A DNA stretch of 64,000 bases, from positions 103,552 through 167,551 of the forward strand of contig JAJUGE010000001.1 of NCBI GenBank assembly GCA_029268305.1, given 5' to 3'. Positions 33,190-41,259 of this stretch are shown here, piece after piece; within the stretch, counting starts at the first letter, position 1, and every line of letters begins with the position of its first letter. The position numbers and the translations under genes were made by a program. This DNA comes from Alphaproteobacteria bacterium (GTDB lineage Bacteria; Pseudomonadota; Alphaproteobacteria; JAJUGE01). The notes under the pieces are model-generated. The model saw only the letters and a list, made by a program, of their open reading frames with translations, made no database searches and was not told where the DNA came from.

Positions 33190-36100
33190 TCAATGGAAGT
33201 TCCTCGAGCGCACGATCAGCGGCGGTTTCTCCCTGGCATCGGGACTGGCGCGGACGTGGTCGGCGCCGGTGATCTGGGCGCGGATGGCGTCCTGACGGGC
33301 GGCGATGCCGGTGTTGACGAACTCGTCCGCCCGGCTCAGGGGTGCGGTCATCCTTGCCTCGCTGAGAATTGAGAGATCCGCGGAGCGATCGACGAGTCGG
33401 TCGACGACGATATGGATCACCTCGCCCTCGCGCTGGAGCTTGCCCTCCGCCCAGAGCAGGCTCGCCTTCAGGACCACATGGCGGAAGCGCTCGAATACCT
33501 TCGGCCAGACGATCAGGTTTGCGACCGCGGTCTCGTCCTCGACGGTGATGAAGATGACGCCGCTGGCGCTGCCGGGCCGCTGCCGCACGAGCACCAGCCC
33601 CGCGACCCGCACCCGGGTATCGGGCGGCGTCTCGCGCAGGCGGATGTTCGGGGTCACACGCTCGCGGGCGAGGCGCTCGCGCAGGAAGGCGAGCGGGTGG
33701 CGCTTCAGCGTCAGACTGAGGGTGCGGTAGTCGCTCGCCACATGCTCGCCGAGCGGCATCCGCGGCAGTGCCACCTCCGGCTCATCGATCCGCTCTCCGG
33801 CTGCGAACAGCGGCAACGCCTTCGGCGCGAGCCGGCGAACCTGCCAGAGCGCCTGACGCCGGTCGAGTCCGATCGAGCGGAAGGCATCGGCGCGGGCGAG
33901 GCGCTCCATTGCGCCGACGTCGAGATTGGCACGATCGCGGATCTCTTGGACGCTGCGATAGCCCCGGCCGCGTGACTCGACCAGCTTTGTCGCCTCCTTC
34001 GCCGCGAGCCCCTTGATCTGGCGGAAGCCGAGACGGAGCGCCATTCCGTCCGAACTGGAGGCAGGCTCCAGCGTGCAGTCCCACTCGCTCGCGTTGACGT
34101 CGACCGGCAGCACCTCGACGCCGTGCTCGGCCGCGTCGCGGACGATCTGCGCCGGTGCATAGAAGCCCATCGGCTGGCTGTTGAGGAGCGCGCAAGCGAA
34201 GGCGGCCGGATAGTGGCATTTCAGCCAGGCCGAAACGTAGACCAGCAGGGCGAAGCTGGCGGCGTGGCTCTCCGGAAAGCCGTAGGTGCCGAAGCCTTCG
34301 ATCTGGTGAAAGCAGCGCTCCGCGAAGTCGCGGTCGTAGCCGCGCGCGGCCATTCCCTCGATCATGCGGTCGCGGAAGAGGTGGATGTCGCCGTTCTTCT
34401 TGAAGGTCGCCATGGCCCGGCGCAGGCGGTCGGCCTCCGACGGGGTGAAGCCGGCGCCGACGATGGCGATCCGCATCGCCTGCTCCTGGAACAGCGGCAC
34501 CCCCATGGTCTTGCGGAGCACCTCTTCCAGCTCCTTCGAGGGATACTCGACCTTCTCTTTTCCCTCCCGGCGGCGGAGATAGGGATGAACCATGTCACCC
34601 TGGATCGGGCCGGGGCGCACGATCGCGACCTCGATCACGAGGTCGTAGAACTGCCTGGGCCTGAGGCGCGGCAGCATCGACATCTGCGCCCGGCTCTCGA
34701 CCTGGAAGACGCCGATCGAATCCGCATGGCAGAGCATCTCGTATGTCGCCTCGTCCTCCCGCGGGACGGTGGCGAGGGTGAGCGGCAGGCCGTAGTGGCG
34801 GTCGAGCAGCCCGAAGGCGCGGCGGATGCAGCTCAGCATCCCGAGGCCGAGCACGTCGACCTTGAGAATGCCGAGAGCGTCGATGTCGTCCTTGTCCCAT
34901 TCGATGACGGTGCGGTCTTCCATCGAGGCGTTCTCGATCGGCACCACTTCGTCGAGCGCCCCGCGGGTCATGACGAAGCCGCCCACATGCTGCGAGAGAT
35001 GGCGCGGAAAGCCGGCTACTTCGCGGGCGAGGGCGAGCGTCAGCGCGAGGCGCCAGTCGGCGGGATCCAGTCCGATCTCGCGCACCCGCTCCTCCGACAG
35101 GCTCTCCATGCTCCAGCCCCAGACGGTGCCGGTCAGTGCCGCGATCGTGTCGAGCGAGAGGCCCATTGCCTTGCCCATGTCGCGAAGGGCGCCGCGGGTG
35201 CGGTAGCAGACCACGGTCGCAGTCATGCCGGCACGATCGCGGCCATAGCGCTCGTAGATGTACTGGATCACCTCCTCGCGCCGCTCGTGCTCGAAATCGA
35301 CGTCAATGTCGGGCGGCTCGCCGCGCTCGGCGCTGACGAAGCGCTCGAACAGGAGGTCGATCTCGGTTGGATCGACCGAGGTGACTCCAAGGCAGTAGCA
35401 GACGACGGAGTTCGCCGCCGAGCCGCGGCCCTGGCAGAGGATGCCCTGCTCGCGGGCGAAGCGGACGATGTCGTAGACCGTGAGGAAGTAGGCCGCGTAA
35501 TCGAGCTCGGAGATGAGGCGGAGCTCATGGGCCAGCGTGTCGGCGATCCGCTCCGGCACCCCGTCGGGGAAGCGGCGTGCCGCACCTTCGCGGGCGAGGC
35601 GCTCGAGCGTCTCTTGCGGCGCCTCGCCGGGGGTGAGGATCTCGGCCGGATACTCGTAGCGCAGCTCGTCGAGGCTGAACCGGCAGCGGTCCGCGATCTC
35701 CACCGTGCGGTCGAGCGCTTCGGGATAGCGGGCGAAGAGCCGCGCCATCTCCTGGGGCGGCTTCAGGTGGCGCTCGGCGTTGGCGAACAGGCGGCGACCG
35801 GCGGTGTCGATGGTGCAGCCCTCGCGCACGCAGGTGAGCGCATCCTGGAGCGGGCGCCGACCGGCGGCATGTGCGTGGACGTCGTTGGTGGCGACGAGCG
35901 GCGTGCGGCAGGCCCGCGCGAGAGCAGCGAGGCAGGCGAGGCGGCGCGAATCGTCGCCGCGATAGAGGTGGTGCGCGGCGAGATAGGCGCGGTCGCCGCA
36001 CACTTCGCGGAGCCGATGCAGCAGGGTGCGGAAGCCGGCGTCGGGCACCGCCGGCGGCAGCGCCACGAGGATCTGGCCCTCGCTCGCCGCGAGCAGGTCG

Positions 36101-36489
36101 TCGAGGCCGAGCCAGCACTGGCCCTTCTCGCCCCGGCGTCGACCGAGGGTGATGAGGCGGGACAGCCGGCCATAGGCGGCGCGGTCGGTCGGGAAGCAGA
36201 GCACGCTCGGCCCGTCCGGCTCGCGCGGACGGCCGTCCGCCCGCTTCGGCTTCGCCGCCGCGGCAGCGGGATCCCGGTCGAGGTCGATGCGGGCGCCGAC
36301 CACCAGCGGCAGGCCGGCATCCTTCGCCGCGATGTGCGCCCGCACGACGCCGGCGAGACTGTTTCGGTCCGTCACGCCGATCGCCCTGTGCCCGAGGCTC
36401 GCGGCCGTCAGCACCAGCTCGTGCGGATGCGAGGCCCCGCGCAGGAAGCTGAAATTGGTCGTGACCTGAAGCTCGGCATAGTCGGACAT
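33190..36489 (-). CDS. dnaE2: Error-prone DNA polymerase III alpha subunit DnaE2
   Basis: This 1099-residue protein is the DnaE2 class of C-family polymerases, which perform damage-induced mutagenic synthesis with ImuA and ImuB. The PHP domain lies at ~1-290, and the catalytic aspartates are in PDIDVDFE (393-400), followed by the fingers region (YPSKELEEVLRKTMGVPLFQEQ, split at ~660-690) and a helix-hairpin-helix and OB-fold C terminus. Length is typical of DnaE2. Upstream on the same strand lie a toxin-antitoxin pair and imuB. I see no LexA box directly before dnaE2, so it probably depends on the imuB promoter or on another signal. Confidence 0.95.
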   Translation of the reverse strand: MSDYAELQVTTNFSFLRGASHPHELVLTAASLGHRAIGVTDRNSLAGVVRAHIAAKDAGLPLVVGARIDLDRDPAAAAAKPKRADGRPREPDGPSVLCFPTDRAAYGRLSRLITLGRRRGEKGQCWLGLDDLLAASEGQILVALPPAVPDAGFRTLLHRLREVCGDRAYLAAHHLYRGDDSRRLACLAALARACRTPLVATNDVHAHAAGRRPLQDALTCVREGCTIDTAGRRLFANAERHLKPPQEMARLFARYPEALDRTVEIADRCRFSLDELRYEYPAEILTPGEAPQETLERLAREGAARRFPDGVPERIADTLAHELRLISELDYAAYFLTVYDIVRFAREQGILCQGRGSAANSVVCYCLGVTSVDPTEIDLLFERFVSAERGEPPDIDVDFEHERREEVIQYIYERYGRDRAGMTATVVCYRTRGALRDMGKAMGLSLDTIAALTGTVWGWSMESLSEERVREIGLDPADWRLALTLALAREVAGFPRHLSQHVGGFVMTRGALDEVVPIENASMEDRTVIEWDKDDIDALGILKVDVLGLGMLSCIRRAFGLLDRHYGLPLTLATVPREDEATYEMLCHADSIGVFQVESRAQMSMLPRLRPRQFYDLVIEVAIVRPGPIQGDMVHPYLRRREGKEKVEYPSKELEEVLRKTMGVPLFQEQAMRIAIVGAGFTPSEADRLRRAMATFKKNGDIHLFRDRMIEGMAARGYDRDFAERCFHQIEGFGTYGFPESHAASFALLVYVSAWLKCHYPAAFACALLNSQPMGFYAPAQIVRDAAEHGVEVLPVDVNASEWDCTLEPASSSDGMALRLGFRQIKGLAAKEATKLVESRGRGYRSVQEIRDRANLDVGAMERLARADAFRSIGLDRRQALWQVRRLAPKALPLFAAGERIDEPEVALPRMPLGEHVASDYRTLSLTLKRHPLAFLRERLARERVTPNIRLRETPPDTRVRVAGLVLVRQRPGSASGVIFITVEDETAVANLIVWPKVFERFRHVVLKASLLWAEGKLQREGEVIHIVVDRLVDRSADLSILSEARMTAPLSRADEFVNTGIAARQDAIRAQITGADHVRASPDAREKPPLIVRSRNFH

Positions 36490-36644
36490 GGCGAGGGCAC
36501 GGGCTCATGCCGGGCGGGCGGCGAAAAAAAACATGGGGAAATGTGTGAATTCATAGGGGTAACGGCCCCGCCTTCCCATCATGCCATCCCGACTTACGGG
36601 TCGCGGGCCATTGGCGGGAAAGCGAGAGGTGGAAGGCATCAGGC

Positions 36645-37067
36645 TCATATCGACCAGCCGGCGAGCGGGCTGATCAGCGATCCGAAAGCCGTTCCTCCGA
36701 CCACCGAGAGGAGTCTTCTGTCGTCTGTTACGAGCGTGGCTTCGCTTGCTTCGGCGCAAGCGATGTAGATGCAGTCATAAACTGGATGGCGGAGTTCGAA
36801 CGCGATCTGCTGGGCGCGCGGAAGAAGGGAAAAGGTGGGGAAAAATGGGGTGAAATGGGGGTCGAGCAGCGTCACGATCTCTTCCGCATCGCTTGCCTGA
36901 ATCTCGCCGCGCATGGCCTTTTTCCAGAGCGCGTTCGCGACCTCGACCAGAATGAGCTCGGGCGCCAGCAGATCGGATTCCCGATCGAGGATGCGCAAGG
37001 CGGCTTCATGCAGGTTTTCGGCGAAGAACCATTTCAGGGCAACGCTGGCGTCGATCACGAGGCTCAT
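36645..37067 (-). CDS. vapC: PIN-domain toxin, VapC family
   Basis: This 140-residue PIN-domain ribonuclease has the acidic active site: Asp6 (VIDASVALKW), Glu42 (LILVEVANALW), Asp98 (YDCIYIACAE) and Asp115/Asp116 (TDDRRLL). As a VapC toxin it probably cleaves tRNA or rRNA when freed. Its ATG overlaps the antitoxin stop as ATGA. The module stands between imuB and dnaE2. A G-rich repeat tract (36827-36861) lies within it on the plus strand. Confidence 0.92.
   Translation of the reverse strand: MSLVIDASVALKWFFAENLHEAALRILDRESDLLAPELILVEVANALWKKAMRGEIQASDAEEIVTLLDPHFTPFFPTFSLLPRAQQIAFELRHPVYDCIYIACAEASEATLVTDDRRLLSVVGGTAFGSLISPLAGWSI
36827..36861 (+). repeat. G-run tract, possible G-quadruplex motif inside vapC
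   Basis: Four G-runs (36827-36829, 36837-36840, 36847-36850, 36857-36861) are separated by 7, 6 and 6 nt, with an approximate 10-nt repeat of TGGGG(A/T). It matches a relaxed G-quadruplex pattern. It is on the plus strand, the non-template-side relative to vapC being minus. Function is unknown and it may simply reflect coding. Confidence 0.4.
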
Positions 37068-37300
37068 CTATCGCGGTCTTCGCGGATGAGCTCGGTGCTA
37101 TCGGAGTGCGCACGCCCGGCAGTCGCCGCGGCAATACGCTCGGCTTCTCGCTTCAGGTTCTTCAACCTGCCGGCGGCACCGGCGGTTCGAGTCAGCACTT
37201 CGCGCAATTCGGCTTCCAACGAGCGGTTGTGCAGGCGAGCCCGCTCCTTCAGTTGGCGGACGACCTCATCGTCCAGGTTGCGGATTGTCACGGTCGCCAT
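37064..37300 (-). CDS. vapB: FitA-type ribbon-helix-helix antitoxin of the VapC toxin
   Basis: This 78-residue protein starts with a ribbon-helix-helix DNA-binding segment (MATVTIRNLDDEVVRQLKE) and the RSLEAELREVL helix typical of FitA-like antitoxins, followed by a charged tail that should block the toxin. A GGAGG site lies 5 nt before ATG 37300, and the stop overlaps vapC by four bases. Such antitoxins usually repress their own promoter. Confidence 0.9.
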   Translation of the reverse strand: MATVTIRNLDDEVVRQLKERARLHNRSLEAELREVLTRTAGAAGRLKNLKREAERIAAATAGRAHSDSTELIREDRDR

Positions 37301-37422
37301 TGAAGCCTCCCGAGGATGTGCATGCATTTTGCTAGCAATTAGTGCGGGGCCCGACCGGTTTCCATAAGCGCTTTGTCGGCCGGCGGGCCGGGATGACATT
37401 CATTCGGGTTGCAAGCGACCCC

Positions 37423-39033
37423 TCACGCGAACAGGCCGTGGACGTACCAGCCGGGGGGCTTTTCGGCCGGTGGCATGGGGCGGTAGAGGCCTTCGCGGAA
37501 GACCCAGAAGCGCCGGCCTTCGGCGGATTCCAGACAGTAGTAATCGCGCGTCTCGGCATCGGGGGCGACGAGGTCGTGCCACCATTCGGGGGCGATCCGC
37601 TCCGGCCCCTCGGCGCGGCGCACCCGGTGCAGGAGACTGCGCCAGCGGAACATCACCGGCGGCTGGTCGGGCAGGACAGCGGTCGCCTGGATCGGCTCCG
37701 GCCGGTCGAGCAGGCGCAGGGGGCGCGGCTGCGGCAGGGGCCACGGCGTCGGCGGGGCAGAGGCCGCTCTTCTCTTCTCCGGCTCCAGCGGCGGGACGAG
37801 TGCGGCCGCCCGCTCGGGAATGTGGCTCTCGCGCCGCACCTGGCGAACCACCCGGCGCTCGCCGAGGCGGTGGGCGAGTCGGTCCACGAGCAGGGCGAGG
37901 GCGGCGGGATCCTTCTCCTCCTCCGCTGCTCCGGCGGCGACCGTATGCGGCAATGGGAGTTGCGCGGCACCGAGGGGCTCGGTCTTCGGCGCGGTGATCA
38001 CCACGACGTCGGCGCCGAAGCCGAGGTCGACGCGCTCCAGCGGCTCCTGCAGGAGGCGCATCAGGTGGCCGGGGTCGCGCACCGGCCGGCCGGTGCCGGC
38101 ACCGGCGCGGGCGACGGTGCCGTCGACGCCGTAATAGGCGATCTCGATCCGCCGCGCGCCGCGACGCTCGTTGCCGAGCCGCTCGCAGAGTGCTTCCACC
38201 AATCGTTGCGCCGCGCCCCGTACGCCGTCGGGGTGTGCGATCGGCTCCGCGAAGCCGAGGCGCATCCGCCAGGGCGGCACCGGCAGGCGCGGATCGACCG
38301 GCTCGAACGACTCTCCGAGCGCCTGGTCGAGGCGGCGGCCGACGGCAGCGCCGAAACGGGCGGCGAGGGGGGCACGCGGCACCGCGTAGAGGTCCCCGAT
38401 CCGGTGCAGCCCCACCTGGCGGAGACCGTCGACGGTCTCGGGCGGCAGGCGGAGCCCGGCGACGGAGAGCGGAGCGATCGCCTGCCGTGCCTCACCCGGT
38501 GGCACGATCCTGCCCCAGCCTTCCGGATCGGGGTCGGCGAAGCGGGCGGCCGCCCAGGCAGCTCCCGGCGTATCGGCGATCGCGGCGCGGGCGGAGAATC
38601 CGATGCGGGCGAGGCGCTGCTCGAGGTCGTCCAGCATAGCCCGCTCGCCGCCGAAGAGGTGCTGGCAGCCGGCGATATCGAGGAGGACGCCGTCGCCGCC
38701 GTCGGTCGCGACGAGGGGGGTGTAGCGGCCGCACCATTCGGCGAAATCGCCCAGATCGCGCGCCTCTCCCGCCGGGTCGGAGTCGAAGCATTTCAGATCG
38801 GGCAGAAGGGCGCGCGCGTCGGCGAGCGGCATGGCGGGCGCGATGCCGGCCGCGGCCGCCGCAGCGCTCGGCGCCACGACGACTAGCCGACCCTGCTCCG
38901 TCCGGGTAGTGACGAAGGCGCGCTCCCGCCATGCCGCACCGAGCCGCCGCGGCCGGCACAGCCGCTCGGTTGCGAATCGCGGCAGCCAGAGCGAGAGAAC
39001 GCGGCGGTTGATGCTGTTTCCGGCGTGCGGCAT
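37423..39033 (-). CDS. imuB: ImuB, Y-family-polymerase-like mutasome subunit
   Basis: This 536-residue protein belongs to the DNA polymerase Y family in its ImuB branch: N-terminal RVLSLWLPRFATERL, the LDIAGCQHLFGGE block at ~119-131, and a long C-terminal extension ending WYVHGLFA. ImuB proteins lack a working catalytic acid triad and instead tie DnaE2 to the beta clamp and to ImuA. It carries its own LexA box 21 nt upstream. It is followed by vapBC and then dnaE2, while imuA is about 7 kb away. ATG 39033 has GAGGGAG before it. Confidence 0.93.
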   Translation of the reverse strand: MPHAGNSINRRVLSLWLPRFATERLCRPRRLGAAWRERAFVTTRTEQGRLVVVAPSAAAAAAGIAPAMPLADARALLPDLKCFDSDPAGEARDLGDFAEWCGRYTPLVATDGGDGVLLDIAGCQHLFGGERAMLDDLEQRLARIGFSARAAIADTPGAAWAAARFADPDPEGWGRIVPPGEARQAIAPLSVAGLRLPPETVDGLRQVGLHRIGDLYAVPRAPLAARFGAAVGRRLDQALGESFEPVDPRLPVPPWRMRLGFAEPIAHPDGVRGAAQRLVEALCERLGNERRGARRIEIAYYGVDGTVARAGAGTGRPVRDPGHLMRLLQEPLERVDLGFGADVVVITAPKTEPLGAAQLPLPHTVAAGAAEEEKDPAALALLVDRLAHRLGERRVVRQVRRESHIPERAAALVPPLEPEKRRAASAPPTPWPLPQPRPLRLLDRPEPIQATAVLPDQPPVMFRWRSLLHRVRRAEGPERIAPEWWHDLVAPDAETRDYYCLESAEGRRFWVFREGLYRPMPPAEKPPGWYVHGLFA

Positions 39034-39054
39034 CGTCGTCTCCCTCGCTCATTT

Positions 39055-39069
39055 GTTCTCTATTTGTTC
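39055..39069 (-). promoter_or_regulatory. LexA (SOS) box of imuB
   Basis: The sequence is a perfect GTTC-N7-GTTC (GAAC-N7-GAAC on the gene strand), the LexA operator of many Alphaproteobacteria. It ends 21 nt before the imuB start codon, where it would cover the promoter. Its spacing and exactness, and the matching box at imuA, support control by LexA. Confidence 0.85.
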
Positions 39070-39204
39070 TATTTCGAGGAGGTGAGAGAGTCAAGCCGAC
39101 CTCGCGGAGAATCGAGGGAGAACCCGAGCCAAGCCGTTTGCCGGCTTCCGGCGCCTGGCATACGCTTCTCCTCCAGAGCTCCACGAAAAGAAGGCGGACA
39201 AAGA

Positions 39205-40266
39205 ATGAAGAGCGAGAAGGGCGAGGTTACGGCCATCCCGGGAGACCCCACCGTCGGCAAGAACACCGAGCGGCTGAACGAGCTGGCGATGGGGTTCAAG
39301 AAGAGCCAGGCGCTCGCCGCGGCCCTCGAGGTGGGCCTGTTCAGCGCCATTGCCGAAGGGGCGGGAACGGTCGAGGACATCGCCGCCCGATGCGGCATCG
39401 ACCGGGAGACGGCGGACCGGCTGCTCATCATCGCCAAGTCGATGGACCTCGTCCGCGACGTGGACGGCCGCGCCCGCAATCTCGCCGACGTCGAACGCTA
39501 TCTGGTCCGCTCTCGCCCCACCTATTTCGGCGACTTCCTGCGGTTCACCATCGGGACCGAGTACGACGAATGGCGCGGCTTCCCCGACCAGATCCGCGAT
39601 GTCAGCTCCGATCCGCTGCCGTCGAAGCTCTACGAGGGCGACCTCAACGATCCGGAACGGGCGCGCGCCTTCACCGAGGCCGGGTACAACGCCTCGATCG
39701 CGCTCGCCCATCGGCTCGCCAAGCGGTTCGACTTCTCGCGCTTTTCCCGCTGGCTCGACTTCGCCGGGGGGTCGGGCTGTTACGCGATAGCCGCTTGCGA
39801 GCGCTATCCGAACCTTCGCGTCACGGTCATGGACCACCCCAACGTGGTACCGGTGGCGCGGGAGTTCATCGCCAAGCACGAGCTTTCCGACCGCATCGAT
39901 GCCCGTCCGGGGAACTTCCTCGTTCCGGATGATTATCCGACCGGATATGACCTGATCTCGTTCATCACGCCGCTGCACTGGTACCTGAAGGACGACGTGG
40001 TGAAGGTGCTGCGCCTCGCCTGGCAGGCTCTGCCGCCGGGCGGCACGATCCTTATCGTCGGCTACATGCTGAACGACGACCGTTCGGGTCCGCTCGACCC
40101 GGCGCTCTACCATCTCCAGGCGATCCGCGAGGGCCACTATACCGGTCATGTGCCGAGCGGGCCGGAGTACGTCGCCTATCTGCGCGAGGCGGGATTTCCC
40201 GACGCAGCCTACGACTGGCTGCTGCCGGGCCGGCTCGGCCAGATCGAGGCGCGGAAACCGGACTGA
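39205..40266 (+). CDS. SAM-dependent O-methyltransferase
   Basis: This 353-residue protein has an N-terminal winged-helix dimerisation domain (~25-100) with EDIAARCGIDRETADRLLIIAKS, followed by a Rossmann-like methyltransferase fold containing the SAM motif LDFAGGSGCYAIAACERYP and a later HWYLKDD segment. The layout is that of plant-type O-methyltransferases used in secondary metabolism. The substrate is unknown. ATG 39205 begins the conserved region. It precedes the aldolase gene by 20 nt. Confidence 0.85.
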   Translation: MKSEKGEVTAIPGDPTVGKNTERLNELAMGFKKSQALAAALEVGLFSAIAEGAGTVEDIAARCGIDRETADRLLIIAKSMDLVRDVDGRARNLADVERYLVRSRPTYFGDFLRFTIGTEYDEWRGFPDQIRDVSSDPLPSKLYEGDLNDPERARAFTEAGYNASIALAHRLAKRFDFSRFSRWLDFAGGSGCYAIAACERYPNLRVTVMDHPNVVPVAREFIAKHELSDRIDARPGNFLVPDDYPTGYDLISFITPLHWYLKDDVVKVLRLAWQALPPGGTILIVGYMLNDDRSGPLDPALYHLQAIREGHYTGHVPSGPEYVAYLREAGFPDAAYDWLLPGRLGQIEARKPD

Positions 40267-40286
40267 GGGCGGAAAGGAGCACACCG

Positions 40287-41030
40287 ATGGCGGACGGAGA
40301 CTTGCAGAACAGCGCCGAGCAGGCGGCGCGGGTCGACCTGGCGGCGGCGCACAGGCTGGCCGTCAGGCACGGGCTGAACGAGGGGGTGTGGAACCACATC
40401 AGCCTGATCTCGCCCGACAATCCCGACCACATGCTGATCTCGCCGGGCCATACCCACTGGTCGCAGGTCACCGCGAGCAACCTCGCGCTGATGAACGGCG
40501 AGGGCGAGATGCTATCGGGCGAGCGGCCGCCGATCGTCGCCGGCTGGATCATCCACTATCCCGTGCACAAGGCGCGGCCGGATGCGAACTGCGTCATCCA
40601 CGTGCACGCGCCCTACATCACGGCGATGTCGATCCGCAACGACATGCGGCTCGAGACGCGCAGTTCGCAGCAGGCGGCGCGCTTTCACGACAGCGTCGCC
40701 TATTACGAGGTCTATGACGGCGTCCTCAGCGGCGAGGACGAGGGCGAGCGCATGGCCGAGACGCTCGGCGACAAGCGCATCCTCATGCTGCGCAACCACG
40801 GCGCCCTGATCGCAGCCCCCAGCGTCGCCATGGCCTATCTCGACGTCTACCAGCTCGAGCGCGCCTGCATGTACCAGCTCCTGGCGGTGGCCGGCGGCGG
40901 GGAGATGCAACTCATCCCGGAGGACGTTGCCGCCGAGATCGGTCGCCTCGCGCGGGAAGGCCGCAACTCCGGCCACTGGGACGGCTTCAAGCGCTGGCTC
41001 GATGCAGTGGAGCCCGACTACGTAAACTGA
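40287..41030 (+). CDS. Class II aldolase/adducin family protein
   Basis: This 247-residue protein has the class II aldolase fold: LAVRHGLNEGVWNHISLI near the N terminus, the zinc-binding HVHAPY (~107) and the later LRNHGAL segment. Family members include fuculose and ribulose phosphate aldolases and decarboxylase-like enzymes. The reaction is unknown. It is probably co-transcribed with the methyltransferase. Confidence 0.87.
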   Translation: MADGDLQNSAEQAARVDLAAAHRLAVRHGLNEGVWNHISLISPDNPDHMLISPGHTHWSQVTASNLALMNGEGEMLSGERPPIVAGWIIHYPVHKARPDANCVIHVHAPYITAMSIRNDMRLETRSSQQAARFHDSVAYYEVYDGVLSGEDEGERMAETLGDKRILMLRNHGALIAAPSVAMAYLDVYQLERACMYQLLAVAGGGEMQLIPEDVAAEIGRLAREGRNSGHWDGFKRWLDAVEPDYVN

Positions 41031-41044
41031 GGCTCAGTGCCCCC

Positions 41045-41122
41045 TGTCATCCCGCACGTGACGCGGGCCGACAGGTCTGAGAGCGGACTGCCGGCAAGGC
41101 GATCCCGACTGGCGGGATGACA
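41045..41122. repeat. REP-like inverted repeat
   Basis: An 11-nt perfect inverted repeat, TGTCATCCCGC at 41045-41055 and GCGGGATGACA at 41112-41122, encloses 56 nt in the gap between the aldolase and the frame-disrupted gene. The core resembles palindromic intergenic repeats of Alphaproteobacteria. A lone half copy, CGGGATGACA, occurs at 37389-37398. The hairpin could also serve as a weak terminator of the methyltransferase/aldolase transcript. Confidence 0.6.
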
Positions 41123-41259
41123 CTGCAGGGCCGCTAAGCGTGGCCTGTGCGAATCCCCACAGCTCTAGCACCCCAGCGATGTAGTGTTCGACCACTGGCT
41201 CGCCGGAGCCGCAGTGGCTCCGATCGCCCGGGAAAGGTTTCTCCCCGAGGAGGCTTCCT

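Noticed and set aside
34123..36768. 881-codon plus-strand open frame opposite dnaE2
   Set aside because: It is wholly antisense to a convincing dnaE2 gene; long antisense frames are expected in high-GC coding DNA and the product lacks any family resemblance.
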